From assembly GCA_019694335.1 (NCBI GenBank), contig JAIBCD010000001.1, positions 1 through 64,000 on the forward strand: a stretch of 64,000 bases of DNA, read 5' to 3'. How positions within the stretch are numbered: the stretch's first letter is position 1; each line of letters starts with the position of its first letter. The stretch is from Rhodospirillaceae bacterium. Its GTDB lineage: Bacteria; Pseudomonadota; Alphaproteobacteria; Rhodospirillales; Rhodospirillaceae. The translations under genes were made by a program, and so were the position numbers. The notes under the pieces were generated by a model. That model worked only from the letters and a program-made list of their open reading frames with translations, was not told where the DNA came from and ran no database searches. Positions 44,914-55,809 of this stretch are shown piece by piece.

Positions 44914-45907
44914 TGTCGGCCGCGGGCGCGTTCATCACGGGGCTGCCCAAGGCGGAGCTGCATATTCACCTGGAAGGCAGCCTCGAGCCCGAACTGATGT
45001 TCGAGATCGCGCGGCGCAACAAAATCGCGATCCCGTTCAAGTCGGTGAACGAGGTGCGCGCGGCGTACCGGTTCTCGCGGCTCCAGGATTTTCTCGACAT
45101 CTACTACCGCGGCGCCGACGTGCTGCGCCACGAGCAGGATTTCTACGACCTGACCCGCGCCTACCTGGCGCGCGCCGCCGCCGACGGGGTGTGCCATGTC
45201 GAGGCGTTCTTCGACCCCCAGGCCCATACCGCGCGCGGCGTGCCGTTCGCCGTCGTCATCGACGGCATCCTGGCCGCGCTCAAGGAGGCGGCCAGCGATG
45301 GCATGACCTCGCGCCTGATTATGTGCTTCCTGCGCCACCTGGACGAGGACGACGCGTTCGCCACTTTCAAGGCCGCCGAGCCCTATTTCGGCTGCATCGC
45401 CGGCGTGGGACTGGATTCCTCGGAACGCGGCCATCCGCCGTCCAAGTTCCGCCGGGTGTTCGCCGCCGCCGGCGCCGCCGGCCTGAAGCGCGTCGCGCAC
45501 GCGGGCGAGGAGGGGCCGCCGGAGTACGTGTGGGAAGCGCTCGATGTGCTCAAGATCGACCGCATCGACCACGGCAACCGCGCGCTCGAAGACCCCAAGC
45601 TGGTGGCGCGCATCAAGGCCGAGGAAATCACGCTCACGGTGTGCCCGCTGTCGAACCTCAAGCTGTGCGTGGTGGGCGACATGGCCGACCACCCGATCAA
45701 GAACATGCTGAACCAGGGCCTGCGCGCCACGGTCAACTCCGACGATCCGGCTTATTTCGGCGGCTATATCGCCGACAACTATGCCGCGGTGGCGGGGCTG
45801 GTGACGGAAGCGGACATGGCCGAGCTGGCCCGCAACAGCTTCCGGGGTTCGTTCCTCGACGCCGCGGCCACCGCCAAGCATCTGGCCGCCATCGATAGCT
45901 ATTCCGC

Positions 45908-45911
<4 letters not shown>
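44913..45911 (+). CDS. adenine deaminase, adenosine-deaminase-like type
   Basis: A 332-residue amidohydrolase. Zinc and catalytic residues are visible: [33 protein letters not shown] and [11 protein letters not shown]. The combination [24 protein letters not shown] and [10 protein letters not shown] is that of the bacterial adenosine-deaminase-like enzymes shown to act on adenine (as in Pseudomonas), not of true adenosine deaminases. It would convert the adenine made by the upstream AMP nucleosidase to hypoxanthine. It starts in the stop of amn and overlaps the convergent permease by four bases at its end. Confidence 0.9.
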
Positions 45912-47223
<1,312 letters not shown>

Positions 47224-47224
<1 letters not shown>

Positions 47225-47739
47225 CAGTTCACCTTTCCGATGTAGGGGAGCGCTCTATACGTTCCTGCATCATCCATGCCGTAACCGACGATGAAATCCT
47301 GGACGCCCGTGAACAGGGCGTAGTCGGCCTTGGCGATCGCGTCATGGTTGAGTTTGTCCACGGCCACCACGGTCTTCACCGAGGCCGCGCCGGCTTCGAG
47401 CAGCAGCTTGGTGGCGCGCGAGATCGTGTTGCCTTTATCCAGCACGCCGTCGACCAGCAGCACATGCTTGCCTTTGACGTGATCGGTCGGCGCCGCCAGT
47501 ACCGACAGCGATGAACCGGTGCGGGCATTGCCGTAGGAGCGCAACCAGATCATTTCGGTGGTCAGGTGCACGCCTTCCTCGGCCATGGCGCGCACCAGGT
47601 CGGCGGCGAACACGAAGGCTCCCACCAGGACCGGTGCGGCGACCTCCGGCGTGTCGGGCAGGGCTGCCAGCTGCTTGACCAGGAGGCGCAGGCGCCGGTC
47701 GATCTCGGCCTTGGAGAACAGGACAGGGGGTGGGGACAT
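47224..47739 (-). CDS. hpt: hypoxanthine phosphoribosyltransferase
   Basis: A 171-residue cytoplasmic PRTase that makes IMP (or GMP) from hypoxanthine (or guanine) and PRPP. The fold signatures are VLVGAFVFAADLVRAM, KGKHVLLVDGVLDKGNT, the VAVDKLNHD segment and FIVGYGMDDAGTYRALPYIG, the last being the usual Hpt ending. The PRPP loop reads DGVLDKGNT where most Hpt enzymes have (E/D)DI(L/I)DTG.T, so one acidic residue and a Thr are changed. ATG 47739 has GGAAGG upstream. First gene of the hpt-permease pair. Confidence 0.88.
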
Positions 47740-47966
47740 GAGGGGCCTTCCGATCAGCCAAACCGGGGGCCACAGCGGCGAAGCAAGCGCCACGGCAACG
47801 ATTCGCGTCTGGATTCCCCCGAAACCGGTGGAATTGGAGCACAGCCCCCACCCGATTCGATACAAAATTTCAGGAAAATTTGACCCGAATCCCCAAATTA
47901 GGGGTTGGGAAGTTGGCCCGGCTTTGGGTATTTTCCCCGGCCGATTTTGAGTTCCTTTGGAGAACC

Positions 47967-48389
47967 ATGAGTAAGTACAGCCCGTCGTTCAACGACCGCC
48001 AAAAGGCGTCCCAGGACGCCAAGAAAGCCCTCCTCGAAAAAATGCGCAGCATGAACCCGGCCAACCAGCCGGGGTTCGCCGAACGTCAGGCCGAACGCGC
48101 CCGGATCGCCGAGGAGCGCGAGGAGCGCCAGGCCGAGCGCGACGCGCGCAAGGCCGCGGAGGCCGCCCGCAAGGCCGAGGAAGAGCGCCAGGCCAAGCTG
48201 GCCGCCGAAAAGGCCGCCGAGGAAGCCCGTCTGGCCGCGGAGTACGAGAAGAACCGCGCCGCCATCGAGCTGGCCGAGCGCCGCGCCGCCGGCAAGGCCA
48301 AGCGCGATGCTGCCGACGCCGCGCGCCAGGCCCGCCGCGAGGAAAAGGCCTACGAGATCCAACTCAAGAAATCGTCCCGCAAGGGCTAG
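47967..48389 (+). CDS. DUF6481 family coiled-coil protein
   Basis: A 140-residue protein, almost entirely Ala, Glu, Arg and Lys after residue 30, forming one long charged helix or coiled coil (EERQAERDARKAAEAARKAE and similar). The start SPSFNDRQKASQDAKKALLE is the DUF6481 opening. Its role is unknown; this family is largely alphaproteobacterial. TTTGGAG precedes ATG 47967. It is a single gene with its own strong terminator, the usual layout for a well-expressed small protein. Confidence 0.85.
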   Translation: MSKYSPSFNDRQKASQDAKKALLEKMRSMNPANQPGFAERQAERARIAEEREERQAERDARKAAEAARKAEEERQAKLAAEKAAEEARLAAEYEKNRAAIELAERRAAGKAKRDAADAARQARREEKAYEIQLKKSSRKG

Positions 48390-48394
48390 GACCA

Positions 48395-48428
48395 ACGGCG
48401 CCGGAGAGATCCACCGGCGCCGTTTTTG
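48395..48428 (+). terminator. rho-independent terminator of DUF6481 gene
   Basis: ACGGCGCCGG (48395-48404) pairs with CCGGCGCCGT (48414-48423) around a nine-base loop, followed directly by TTTTT. Confidence 0.92.
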
Positions 48429-48443
48429 TTTTCACTTGGCGGG

Positions 48444-49082
48444 TTACTTGGCGGCGCGTGCCGCCGCGGCCATGGCCGCGAAGTCCACTTTGTTCCAGGG
48501 GTCGTTGAACACCTTGGTGCCCGCGACGAAGGCGGGGCCGGTGGCGAGCTTCAGGCTCTCGGCCAGTTTGGCGTTGGCCTCCACGGCTTCGCCGGTCTTG
48601 GGGTCGTCGATATCCGCGGCGAGCTTTTCCCAGTTGAGTCCGATGAGGTTGGACAGGTCGCGGATCGAGAGATAGGTGTGCGAACCGGTCTCGCTCAGCA
48701 TCGCGGCATGGAAGGCCGCGAACTTGCCCTGGCGCTCGGCGGCATAGGCGGCCCTGGCCGATAGGTGCGCCAGCGGCCCGCCGGAAGCGGCCCACGGTTT
48801 TATCTGTAGCTTGATGTCCTTATTGGCCTTTGCGAACGCGGCCAGCTTATCGCGCAGCAGCTGCGTGCCGGTGTCCTCGTAATCGATCAAGGCGACCAGC
48901 ACGGCGCCGGCCTCGGGATTGGCGGCCACCAGCGGCGGGCCCGGCGTGGGATCGGCCTTCACGGCGGCGGCTTTACCGGCGCCCTTGCCGGCGGGCGCTT
49001 CCGCCGCGCGGGATGTGAGGACAGGGAGCGTCGATACGGCGAACAGAACGCCGAACACGGCGAGAATGAGTACGCGGACCAT
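48444..49082 (-). CDS. DsbA-like thioredoxin-fold protein without cysteines
   Basis: A 212-residue exported protein: signal peptide (about 1-26), Gly/Ala/Lys linker, then a thioredoxin fold with the helical insert of DsbA. AVLVALIDYEDTGTQLLRDKL occupies the active-site strand and helix, where family members have F.DY.CP.C; here both Cys are lost (DYEDTGTQ). The ATGPAFVAGTKVF segment is the cis-Pro loop, and QGKFAAFHAAMLSETG is the DsbA helix. The whole protein has no Cys, so it cannot be a thiol oxidoreductase; it may have kept a binding or chaperone role. Confidence 0.75.
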   Translation of the reverse strand: MVRVLILAVFGVLFAVSTLPVLTSRAAEAPAGKGAGKAAAVKADPTPGPPLVAANPEAGAVLVALIDYEDTGTQLLRDKLAAFAKANKDIKLQIKPWAASGGPLAHLSARAAYAAERQGKFAAFHAAMLSETGSHTYLSIRDLSNLIGLNWEKLAADIDDPKTGEAVEANAKLAESLKLATGPAFVAGTKVFNDPWNKVDFAAMAAAARAAK

Positions 49083-49195
49083 AATGACCTCTCTCCTTGG
49101 TCAGAATTGAACACGTTGCGGATCGGAATTTTCAGAAAGACGCGATTGGTTTTCAAGCCCCTCCATCCGCGCCGGCGGACCTGTTACACTGGGGG

Positions 49196-50092
49196 ATGGC
49201 CACTACCGTCATCCTGCTGGCGTGGACCGCCGCCGTTGTCGCGGCGCATGCGGTGATCACCCGCCCCTGGAAGATTCCCGCCGCGCGATCTCCCTTCGCG
49301 ATACTTCCCGCGATTGCCATGACCGCCTGGGTTTTGGGGGTGGGACTCCTGTCATACAACGCGTCCATGGCGAGTGGGTCGTGGACCGCGGCGTCGGTGA
49401 CGCTGGGGCTCATCCCGTTGAAAGCGATTGTATTGTCCTTGATCGCCCACGGTGCCGGCCGGGCCGCTGCCAAGGCCCTGGCCGGCGGCGGCGGCGCGCA
49501 ATGGGGCGTGGCCGCGGTCGCACTCGCGCTGTGTGTTTATTCCGTCGCCGCCGACATCGGCGCGCGGCGCAATGCCGCCCTGGAAAAGCACGCGGCCGAC
49601 GAAAACCTGGGCGCGGACGAGGTTGCGGCGCTGGCCGCCAAAGTGCGCGCGAACGGCGCGGGCGAAGGCGAGGTCTGGGCCTTTCTCGGCAACCGGCTTT
49701 GCCCGCCCGATTTACTCGCGGCGGCCGTGGCCTCCAGCGACCGCAACCGCCGCATCGCGGCGGCGCGCAACAGCGCCCTCGACGCCGCGCAGGCCGACCG
49801 CCTCATGACCGACGCCGACGAACAGGTGCGGTTCTACCTGGCTTTCAACCCTGGCCTGACGCCGGAACAGCTGGCGCATCTGTCGCGGGACGTGAGCCCC
49901 CAGGTGCGCGGGATCGTCGCGCTTCGGGAGAAGCTGCCCGATGATGCCCTCGCCCGCCTGGTGGACGACCCCGACACCGGTGTTCGCGAGGTGGTGGCCC
50001 TCCAGGCCCGGATCAGCGGCGAGGCCCTTGAAAAACTGCGCAACGACCGGAACGAGCGGGTGCGCAACGCCGCCAATCGCAGGGCCAGGTAA
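49196..50092 (+). CDS. membrane protein with C-terminal LRV/HEAT-like repeats
   Basis: A 298-residue protein: three to four membrane segments in residues 1-125 (ATTVILLAWTAAVVAAHAV, FAILPAIAMTAWVLGVGLL, ALKAIVL-like and VAAVALALCVYSVA), then about 170 cytoplasmic residues with short repeats such as DADEQVRFYLAFNPGLTPEQL, DVSPQVRGIVALREKLPDDAL, DPDTGVREVVALQARISGEAL and DRNERVRNAANRR. The repeat spacing of about 23 is that of leucine-rich-variant (LRV) repeats. ATG 49196 is the first residue ahead of the first membrane segment; its ribosome site is poor (GGGGG directly adjacent). No function known. Confidence 0.65.
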   Translation: MATTVILLAWTAAVVAAHAVITRPWKIPAARSPFAILPAIAMTAWVLGVGLLSYNASMASGSWTAASVTLGLIPLKAIVLSLIAHGAGRAAAKALAGGGGAQWGVAAVALALCVYSVAADIGARRNAALEKHAADENLGADEVAALAAKVRANGAGEGEVWAFLGNRLCPPDLLAAAVASSDRNRRIAAARNSALDAAQADRLMTDADEQVRFYLAFNPGLTPEQLAHLSRDVSPQVRGIVALREKLPDDALARLVDDPDTGVREVVALQARISGEALEKLRNDRNERVRNAANRRAR

Positions 50093-50159
50093 GGGCCGGT
50101 TGCACCGGTCAGCGGGCCGGCGGTACACTTTTTCCAAGAGACCGGGGGGAAGGACAATC

Positions 50160-51305
50160 ATGCGTGTATCGTTGGGCGTTGTGTGGCTTGCGACCGCATT
50201 GGCGTGCGGCACAGAGGCGAAGGCGGCCGATGCGGGCCGCTACCCCAAATTCGAGATCGATCCTTCCTGGCCGAAACAGCTTCCCAACAACATGATCTAC
50301 GGCGATCCCGGCGGCGTGGCGGTGGACGCCAAGGACCACGTCTGGATCTATACCCGCCAGCGCTCGGTGAACCCCGAATTCCTCGGCCTGACCAAGAACC
50401 CGCCCACCTCGGTGTGCTGCACCTATGCGCCGTCGGTGATGGAACTCGATAATGACGGCAACTACATCCAAGGCTGGGGCGGGCCGTTCACGCCTACCGC
50501 CGACGCCGCCAAGTACGAATGGCCGGAAGGCGAACACGGCATCACCGTGGACTATAAGGACAATGTCTGGCTGTGCGGCTACGTCAAGAACACCGAGGCC
50601 AAGAAAGACGACAACCAGTGCCTCAAGTTCACCCGCGACGGCAAATTCCTGATGCAGATCGGGCATTCCGGCCAGAGCAGGGGCAGCCTGGACACCGAGA
50701 ACCTGAACCACGCCACCAAGGTTTGGGTGTGGCCCAAGACCAACGAAGCCTTCATCTCCGACGGCTACGTGAACCGGCGCGTGATCGTGTTCGACGCCGA
50801 CACCGGCAAGTTCAAGCGCATGTGGGGCGCTTACGGCAAGAAGCCCGATGATTCGGTGCCGCGCGCCCGTAGCTTCGAGGGCGAGCCGCCGCAGCAGTTC
50901 AACAACGTGCACGGCATCGCCATCGCCAACGACGGGCTGGTCTATGTCAACGACCGCCAGAACAACCGCGTGCAGGTGTTCGACCTTTCGGGCAAGTACC
51001 TGAACGAGGTGTTCATCGACCGCAACACCAAGAGCAGCTTCGGCACTTCGTTCAGTTCGGCGTTCTCGGCCGACCCCGAGCAGCGGTTCCTGTATGTCGC
51101 CGACCTCGCCAACTTCCGGGTGGCGGTGCTGGAACGCAAAACCCTGAAGATCATCCCCGAAGCGGCTTTCGGGCACGCCGGCCTTTATCCCGGGCAGTTC
51201 CTGCGCCTGCATTTGATCGCGACGGACTCCAAGGGCAACGTCTACACCTCGGAAGCCAACGGTGCCCGGGTGCAGAAGTGGAAATTCACAGGGATGGCGA
51301 ACTAA
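50160..51305 (+). CDS. exported beta-propeller (NHL-repeat) protein 2
   Basis: A 381-residue secreted propeller; signal peptide to about EAKAAD. The mature start is FEIDPSWPKQLPNNMIYGD, matching the paralogues at 21861 and 51596, and the conserved TSVCCTYAPSVMELD carries the vicinal Cys pair. Blades show as GITVDYKDNVWLCG, AFISDGYVNRRVIVFDADTG, VYVNDRQNNRVQVFDLSG, RFLYVADLANFRVAVL and GNVYTSEANGARVQKW. GGGGGGAAGGACAAT lies before ATG 50160. The next propeller gene follows after 290 bp, so the two may derive from a tandem duplication. Confidence 0.82.
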   Translation: MRVSLGVVWLATALACGTEAKAADAGRYPKFEIDPSWPKQLPNNMIYGDPGGVAVDAKDHVWIYTRQRSVNPEFLGLTKNPPTSVCCTYAPSVMELDNDGNYIQGWGGPFTPTADAAKYEWPEGEHGITVDYKDNVWLCGYVKNTEAKKDDNQCLKFTRDGKFLMQIGHSGQSRGSLDTENLNHATKVWVWPKTNEAFISDGYVNRRVIVFDADTGKFKRMWGAYGKKPDDSVPRARSFEGEPPQQFNNVHGIAIANDGLVYVNDRQNNRVQVFDLSGKYLNEVFIDRNTKSSFGTSFSSAFSADPEQRFLYVADLANFRVAVLERKTLKIIPEAAFGHAGLYPGQFLRLHLIATDSKGNVYTSEANGARVQKWKFTGMAN

Positions 51306-51595
51306 CCGCCGCCGGACTTGCGTCGCACTGAAAATCTCCCGGGATGAGTCCGCCGGCGGATTCCCGGCCGGCATGGAACGCCCGCGCGCCAGGCGCGTTA
51401 CCCGCGATGTCGGATCGGCCAGGCCCGGCGAACGCCGGCTGCGATGGACGCGGGGATCGTCAGGGCGCTTTGCATCGGCACGCGCCGGGCGCGGGGCGGC
51501 AGGTTTTTTCAGCGGCGCGTTTAGGAAAATTGGCTGGTGCGCTTCGCCGTTTGCGGCCACCATCGCCGCATAGCTAGTCTCCTGGGGGAATTACG

Positions 51596-52720
51596 ATGTC
51601 TGTTGCTTCTGTCCGGCGCACCGTGCTGGCACTGACCTTGATGCTGGCTCCGGCCGTGCAGGCCGCCGACATGCCGGCGCCGCAATTCAAGCTGGACACC
51701 AGCTGGCCCAAATTACCGCTGCCGCACGAATGGGCGCTGGCGTCGATCGGCGGCATCTACGCCGATGCCAAGGATCACATCTGGGTCTATCACAGCCCGC
51801 GCATCCTCGCGAACAACGTGCTGGGCGCCGCCGCGACACCCAAGCGCGGCAATTGCTGCGTGCCCGGCCCGTTCGTGATCGAATTCGACAAGATCGGCAA
51901 CGTGGTCCAGTCCTGGGGCGGCCCTGGTGACGGCTACGACTGGCCGTCGTTCGAGCACGGCATTCACGTCGATTACAAAGGCAACGTCTGGGTCGGCGGC
52001 AGCCAGACCCGCGAGGGCCGCAACGGCGAACCCGCCGACGGCATGGTGCTCAAGTTCACCAACAACGGCAAATTCCTGATGCAGATCGGCGGTCGCGGGC
52101 CGTCCAAGGGCAACAGCGACCCCTCGCAGCTTTCCGGCGCGGCCAATTTCGTGGTCGACCAGTCCTCGAACGAGGTGTTCATCGCCGACGGCTACGGCAA
52201 TCACCGCGTGATCGTGTTCGACGCCGACACCGGCAAGTTCAAGCGCCTGTGGGGCGCCTACGGCAAGCCGCCGACGGACGAGCGGCGCCCGGCCTACGAC
52301 CCCAAGGCGCCGCCGTCGACCCAGTTCGCCCTGGTGCACGGCATCCGCATCGCCAACGACGGGCTGGTTTATGTCTCCGACCGCCTGAACGACCGCGTGC
52401 AGGTGTTCAAGAAGGATGGCACCTACATCCAGGAATTCATCTACGACAAGGAGACCCTGGGTTCAGGCTCGGTCGGCAACGTCACCCTGTGGCCGGACCG
52501 CGCCCAGAGCATCATGGCGATCAACGACCCCGGCAATTTCCAGATCCGGTTCGCGCGCCGTTCGGACGGCGCGGTGCTGGGCGTGATGGGCCACTACGGC
52601 ACCTTCGCCGGGCAGCTGCACCTGAATCACCAGGTGGAATTCGATTCCGAAGGCAACCTCTACACCTCTGAGGATTCCCGCGTGCAGAAGTTCGTGCCGA
52701 GCTTCCGGCCCGCCAAATAG
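51596..52720 (+). CDS. exported beta-propeller (NHL-repeat) protein 3
   Basis: A 374-residue secreted propeller; signal peptide ends near VQAAD. It shares FKLDTSWPK, the Cys pair in RGNCCVPGPFVIEFD, GYDWPSFEHGIHVDYKGNVWVGG and ADGYGNHRVIVFDADTGKF with the two paralogues; the DWP.(F/N)(E/S)HGI block is closest to copy 1. Blades continue as YVSDRLNDRVQVFKKDG and GNLYTSEDSRVQKF. No catalytic residue set is obvious. GGGGGAATTACG precedes the ATG. The gap upstream (51306-51595) holds nothing recognisable. Confidence 0.82.
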   Translation: MSVASVRRTVLALTLMLAPAVQAADMPAPQFKLDTSWPKLPLPHEWALASIGGIYADAKDHIWVYHSPRILANNVLGAAATPKRGNCCVPGPFVIEFDKIGNVVQSWGGPGDGYDWPSFEHGIHVDYKGNVWVGGSQTREGRNGEPADGMVLKFTNNGKFLMQIGGRGPSKGNSDPSQLSGAANFVVDQSSNEVFIADGYGNHRVIVFDADTGKFKRLWGAYGKPPTDERRPAYDPKAPPSTQFALVHGIRIANDGLVYVSDRLNDRVQVFKKDGTYIQEFIYDKETLGSGSVGNVTLWPDRAQSIMAINDPGNFQIRFARRSDGAVLGVMGHYGTFAGQLHLNHQVEFDSEGNLYTSEDSRVQKFVPSFRPAK

Positions 52721-52774
52721 ACCTGGGCCAACGCGGCGACGCTTCCGGTCTTCGGGCGCCGGCGCGCAAGACCG

Positions 52775-54385
52775 TCACGGCGTATTGCGGTCTTCTTTCA
52801 CAAGCGCGGCGCCTTTTTCGGCGATCATGTACGTCGGCGCGTTGGTGTTGCCGGAAACGATGGTGGGCATGATCGATGCATCGATCACACGCAGCCGCCC
52901 GAGGCCGCGCACGCGCAGGCGTTCGTCCACCACCGCCATGCGGTCTTGCCCCATCTTGGCGGTGCCCACGGGATGGAAGATGGTGGTGCCGATCTCGCCG
53001 GCGCCGCGCACCAGCGCTTCGTCCGATTGCAGCGCTGGGCCGGGTTTCAATTCCTCGGGCGCGTGCGGCGCGAAGGCCGCCGACGCCATGATCCTGCGGG
53101 CGAGGCGGATCGCGTCCACCGCCACCTGCTGGTCCCGCGCGGCGCTCAGGTAATTGAGGGTGAGGGTGGGGTCGGCGTCATAAGCCGGACTCGCAAGATG
53201 CACCGAACCCCGGCTTTCCGGGCGCAGATTGCAGACGCTGGCGGTCACGCCCGGAAACTCATGCAGCGGCGTGCCAAACCGGTCGAGCGAGAGCGGCTGG
53301 CAATGGAATTGCAAATTGGGGGTTGCCAGCGACGGATCGGATTTCGCGAAGGCGCCGAGCTGGCTGGGCGCCATGCTCATGGGGCCGCGGCGCAGGAAGA
53401 GGTACGCGAGGCCGATACGCGCTTTGCCGAACAACGTCCCTGCCAATTCATTGAGCGTGAGCGCGTCCTTGATGCGGTAGATCAGGCGAAGCTGCAGATG
53501 GTCCTGCAGGTTCTCGCCGACACCGGGAAGTTCGTGCATGACCGGGATGCCGTGGCCCTGCAGCACATCGCCGCGCCCGATGCCCGAAAGCTCAAGGATC
53601 TGCGGCGAGCCTATCGCGCCGGCGGCCAGGATCACTTCGCCCCGCGCATGGGCGAACCACTCCTGGTCCTGGCACTGGAATCGCACACCCGCCGCCACGC
53701 CATTCCTGAGGGCCACCGCCCGTGTGCGGGCGTGGGTGAGCACGCGCAGGTTCTGCCGGTGCAGGACAGGCTTCAGGAAGGCGCGCGCGCCGCTCATGCG
53801 CGTACCGCGCCGCTGATTGACCATGAAATAGCCGACGCCGCTGTTGTCGCCGCGATTGAAGTCGCTGGAGCGCGGTATGCCCTGTTCCACGCAGGCCTCG
53901 CGGAATACGTCGAGAATCGGCCAATGCAGCCGCTGGCGCTCGACGCGCAGAGGGCCGCCCGCGCCGTGGTGGGCATCGGCGCCGGCGAAGAAGTCCTCAT
54001 GCGCCTTGAAGCACGGCAGCACATCGTCCCAGCCCCAGCCGGTATTGCCGGCCTGGCGCCAGCCGTCGTAATCGGCGCTCTGGCCGCGCATGTAGATCAT
54101 GGCGTTGATCGAGGACGAGCCGCCCAGCACCTTGCCGCGCGGATAGTCGATGCTGCGCCCGCCGAGGCCGGGTTCTGCGGCGGTCTTGAAGCGCCAGTCG
54201 ATGCGCTTATGACCGATGCAATAGAGGTAGCCGACCGGGATGGTGATCCAGGGCGAGTTGTCCTCGCCGCCGGCCTCCAGCAATAGCACCCGCACCGTGG
54301 GATCGGCCGACAGCCGGTTGGCCAGCAGGCAGCCGGCACTGCCCGCGCCGACAATCACGTAGTCGTATGCGCCTGCATCGATCAT
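52775..54385 (-). CDS. GMC-family FAD oxidoreductase (choline dehydrogenase-like)
   Basis: A 536-residue flavoprotein of the glucose-methanol-choline family, which oxidises alcohols. The FAD site is VIVGAGSAGCLLANRL (about 9-24) and LLLEAGG; GKVLGGSSSINAMIYMRG is GMC signature 1, GAIGSPQILELSGIG is signature 2. Catalytic residues lie in TIFHPVGTAKMG (His) and VSGNTNAPTYMIAEK (Asn). There is no signal peptide, so it is cytoplasmic. The substrate is not predictable; CDH, alkan-1-ol and polyethylene-glycol enzymes share these motifs. ATG 54385 starts directly before the FAD motif; the frame continues nine codons upstream. Confidence 0.88.
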   Translation of the reverse strand: MIDAGAYDYVIVGAGSAGCLLANRLSADPTVRVLLLEAGGEDNSPWITIPVGYLYCIGHKRIDWRFKTAAEPGLGGRSIDYPRGKVLGGSSSINAMIYMRGQSADYDGWRQAGNTGWGWDDVLPCFKAHEDFFAGADAHHGAGGPLRVERQRLHWPILDVFREACVEQGIPRSSDFNRGDNSGVGYFMVNQRRGTRMSGARAFLKPVLHRQNLRVLTHARTRAVALRNGVAAGVRFQCQDQEWFAHARGEVILAAGAIGSPQILELSGIGRGDVLQGHGIPVMHELPGVGENLQDHLQLRLIYRIKDALTLNELAGTLFGKARIGLAYLFLRRGPMSMAPSQLGAFAKSDPSLATPNLQFHCQPLSLDRFGTPLHEFPGVTASVCNLRPESRGSVHLASPAYDADPTLTLNYLSAARDQQVAVDAIRLARRIMASAAFAPHAPEELKPGPALQSDEALVRGAGEIGTTIFHPVGTAKMGQDRMAVVDERLRVRGLGRLRVIDASIMPTIVSGNTNAPTYMIAEKGAALVKEDRNTP

Positions 54386-54570
54386 GAGGCGCCGATTATT
54401 ACGCGGCGGCACGCGCGCGGTAAACCGCGCGGTCTATCGCAAAAAGTGGCCGCCCCGCGCCGCGGGCGTGCTACACCGTTGTACGGGCGAGGTCGGCCGC
54501 CATGCCCGGCGCTTCCTGGCGCCGCAACCGCTGGCCGATCCGAAATGGCAACCTGATTCAGGAGAGAACG

Positions 54571-55332
54571 GTGCGGCTGCCCGGCGTTCAGATCACCGAC
54601 ACTCCCGATGGACCGCGGTATCTGTCCTTCACGACCGACTTCGGGGTGACCTCGGCCCTGAAAAGCGAAGGCGCTTATTCGCCGGCCCACGCCAGGCTGG
54701 CCGCCGCGGTTTTTCACCAGGCGGAAGGCCGGCGCCTGCTGGTCGATATCGGCGCGCATATCGGAACGTTCTCGATTCCGGTCGTGCTGGCGACCGGATG
54801 CCGCGTGCACGCGTTCGAGGCGCAGCGCGTGATCAGCCAGATCCTGGGCGCGAACTTCATCCTCAACGGCATCGGCGATGCGACGGTGGAGCACGTCGCC
54901 CTCGGTGCGCCCGGCGCCGGGGCCACGCTGTCGATTCCAACGGTCGATTACGGCCAGCCGGGCAACTTCGGCGCCTTCAGCGTCAACCAGGAACAGTTCA
55001 CCCGCATCGCCGGGCGCAAGATGGCGGCCGCGGCGGCCCGCGAAACCGTGCGCGCCGCGGCCCTGGATGATTTCGCGCTGGACGATGTTTTTTTCATCAA
55101 GCTCGACGTCGAGAGCGCCGAACTCGACGTTCTCAAGGGCGCGGTGAAAACCCTCGAGCGCAACGGCTATCCGCCGCTGCTGTGCGAGGCGTGGACATCC
55201 GAATGGTACGAGAATCAGCGTAAGGCGCTGCTCGGGTTCATCGCCGGCCTGGGCTATGCCATTACGCCGTTCGACGGCGACATTTTCGCCCAGCACTCCG
55301 CGCGCCCGCCCATCGCGTTGCCGGGGCGCTAG
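54571..55332 (+). CDS. FkbM-family methyltransferase
   Basis: A 253-residue SAM-dependent methyltransferase of the FkbM group, which usually O-methylates sugars or natural products. SAM motif I is LLVDIGAHIGTFSIPV, motif II is HAFEAQ, and FFIKLDVESAELDVLKGA is the family's signature acidic loop. GTG 54571 is chosen because AGGAGAG lies just upstream; an ATG 23 codons earlier has no site and adds Arg/Trp-rich residues. No glycan or secondary-metabolite genes are adjacent. It converges on the PF03640-like gene three bases away. Confidence 0.8.
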   Translation: MRLPGVQITDTPDGPRYLSFTTDFGVTSALKSEGAYSPAHARLAAAVFHQAEGRRLLVDIGAHIGTFSIPVVLATGCRVHAFEAQRVISQILGANFILNGIGDATVEHVALGAPGAGATLSIPTVDYGQPGNFGAFSVNQEQFTRIAGRKMAAAAARETVRAAALDDFALDDVFFIKLDVESAELDVLKGAVKTLERNGYPPLLCEAWTSEWYENQRKALLGFIAGLGYAITPFDGDIFAQHSARPPIALPGR

Positions 55333-55335
55333 CGC

Positions 55336-55755
55336 CTACGGCTTCATCAAATGCCAGGTGCCTTCCTCGTTGTCGCCGATCGGTGCGCCGACAATGTCGT
55401 GGAAGCGCAGGTAGATCGGCCGGCCCTTGTAGGCCCACTGGCGGCGGCCGTCGTCGCGCTGGATGATGGTCCAGTTGCCCACCGGCTTGTCGTCGTCCTT
55501 TTCCACCTGTAGCGGGGGGCGCGCGCCCGTGCAGGTGTCGCCGCATTGCGACTTGCCGGTGCCGGGCTTGTCGAGGTCGTAGTAGTAGAGCGGCATCAGG
55601 CTGGGGAACTTGCGGTATTCCCATTCGCCGTTGGAATTCTTCGACAGCGCGACATTGCCGGGATAGGACAGCTCGGGCGGCACGGCGTCCTGCGCGGCGG
55701 CGGCGGTGGCGGCGCACACGAGCCCGGTGAGGGCCAGGAAAGTTTTCAAATTCAT
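55336..55755 (-). CDS. secreted single-repeat PF03640-like protein, relative of cassette protein C
   Basis: A 139-residue secreted protein (signal peptide ends near AAAQDA). It carries one repeat: SLMPLYYYDLDKPGTGKSQC, GDTCTGARPPLQ, KPVGNWTIIQRDDGRRQWAY and KGRPIYLRFHD. This is the same pattern as a single repeat of the C proteins of the cassettes, including PVGNW..I.RDDG..QWA, which is nearly the wording in the C protein at 31456. The two Cys are in the usual place. It is the last gene of a three-gene leftward operon. Confidence 0.8.
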   Translation of the reverse strand: MNLKTFLALTGLVCAATAAAAQDAVPPELSYPGNVALSKNSNGEWEYRKFPSLMPLYYYDLDKPGTGKSQCGDTCTGARPPLQVEKDDDKPVGNWTIIQRDDGRRQWAYKGRPIYLRFHDIVGAPIGDNEEGTWHLMKP

Positions 55756-55809
55756 ATCAGGCCTCCGCTTCCCGACATCGTTGGTCCAACTGCTTAGTCC
55801 GTCTTCCGT

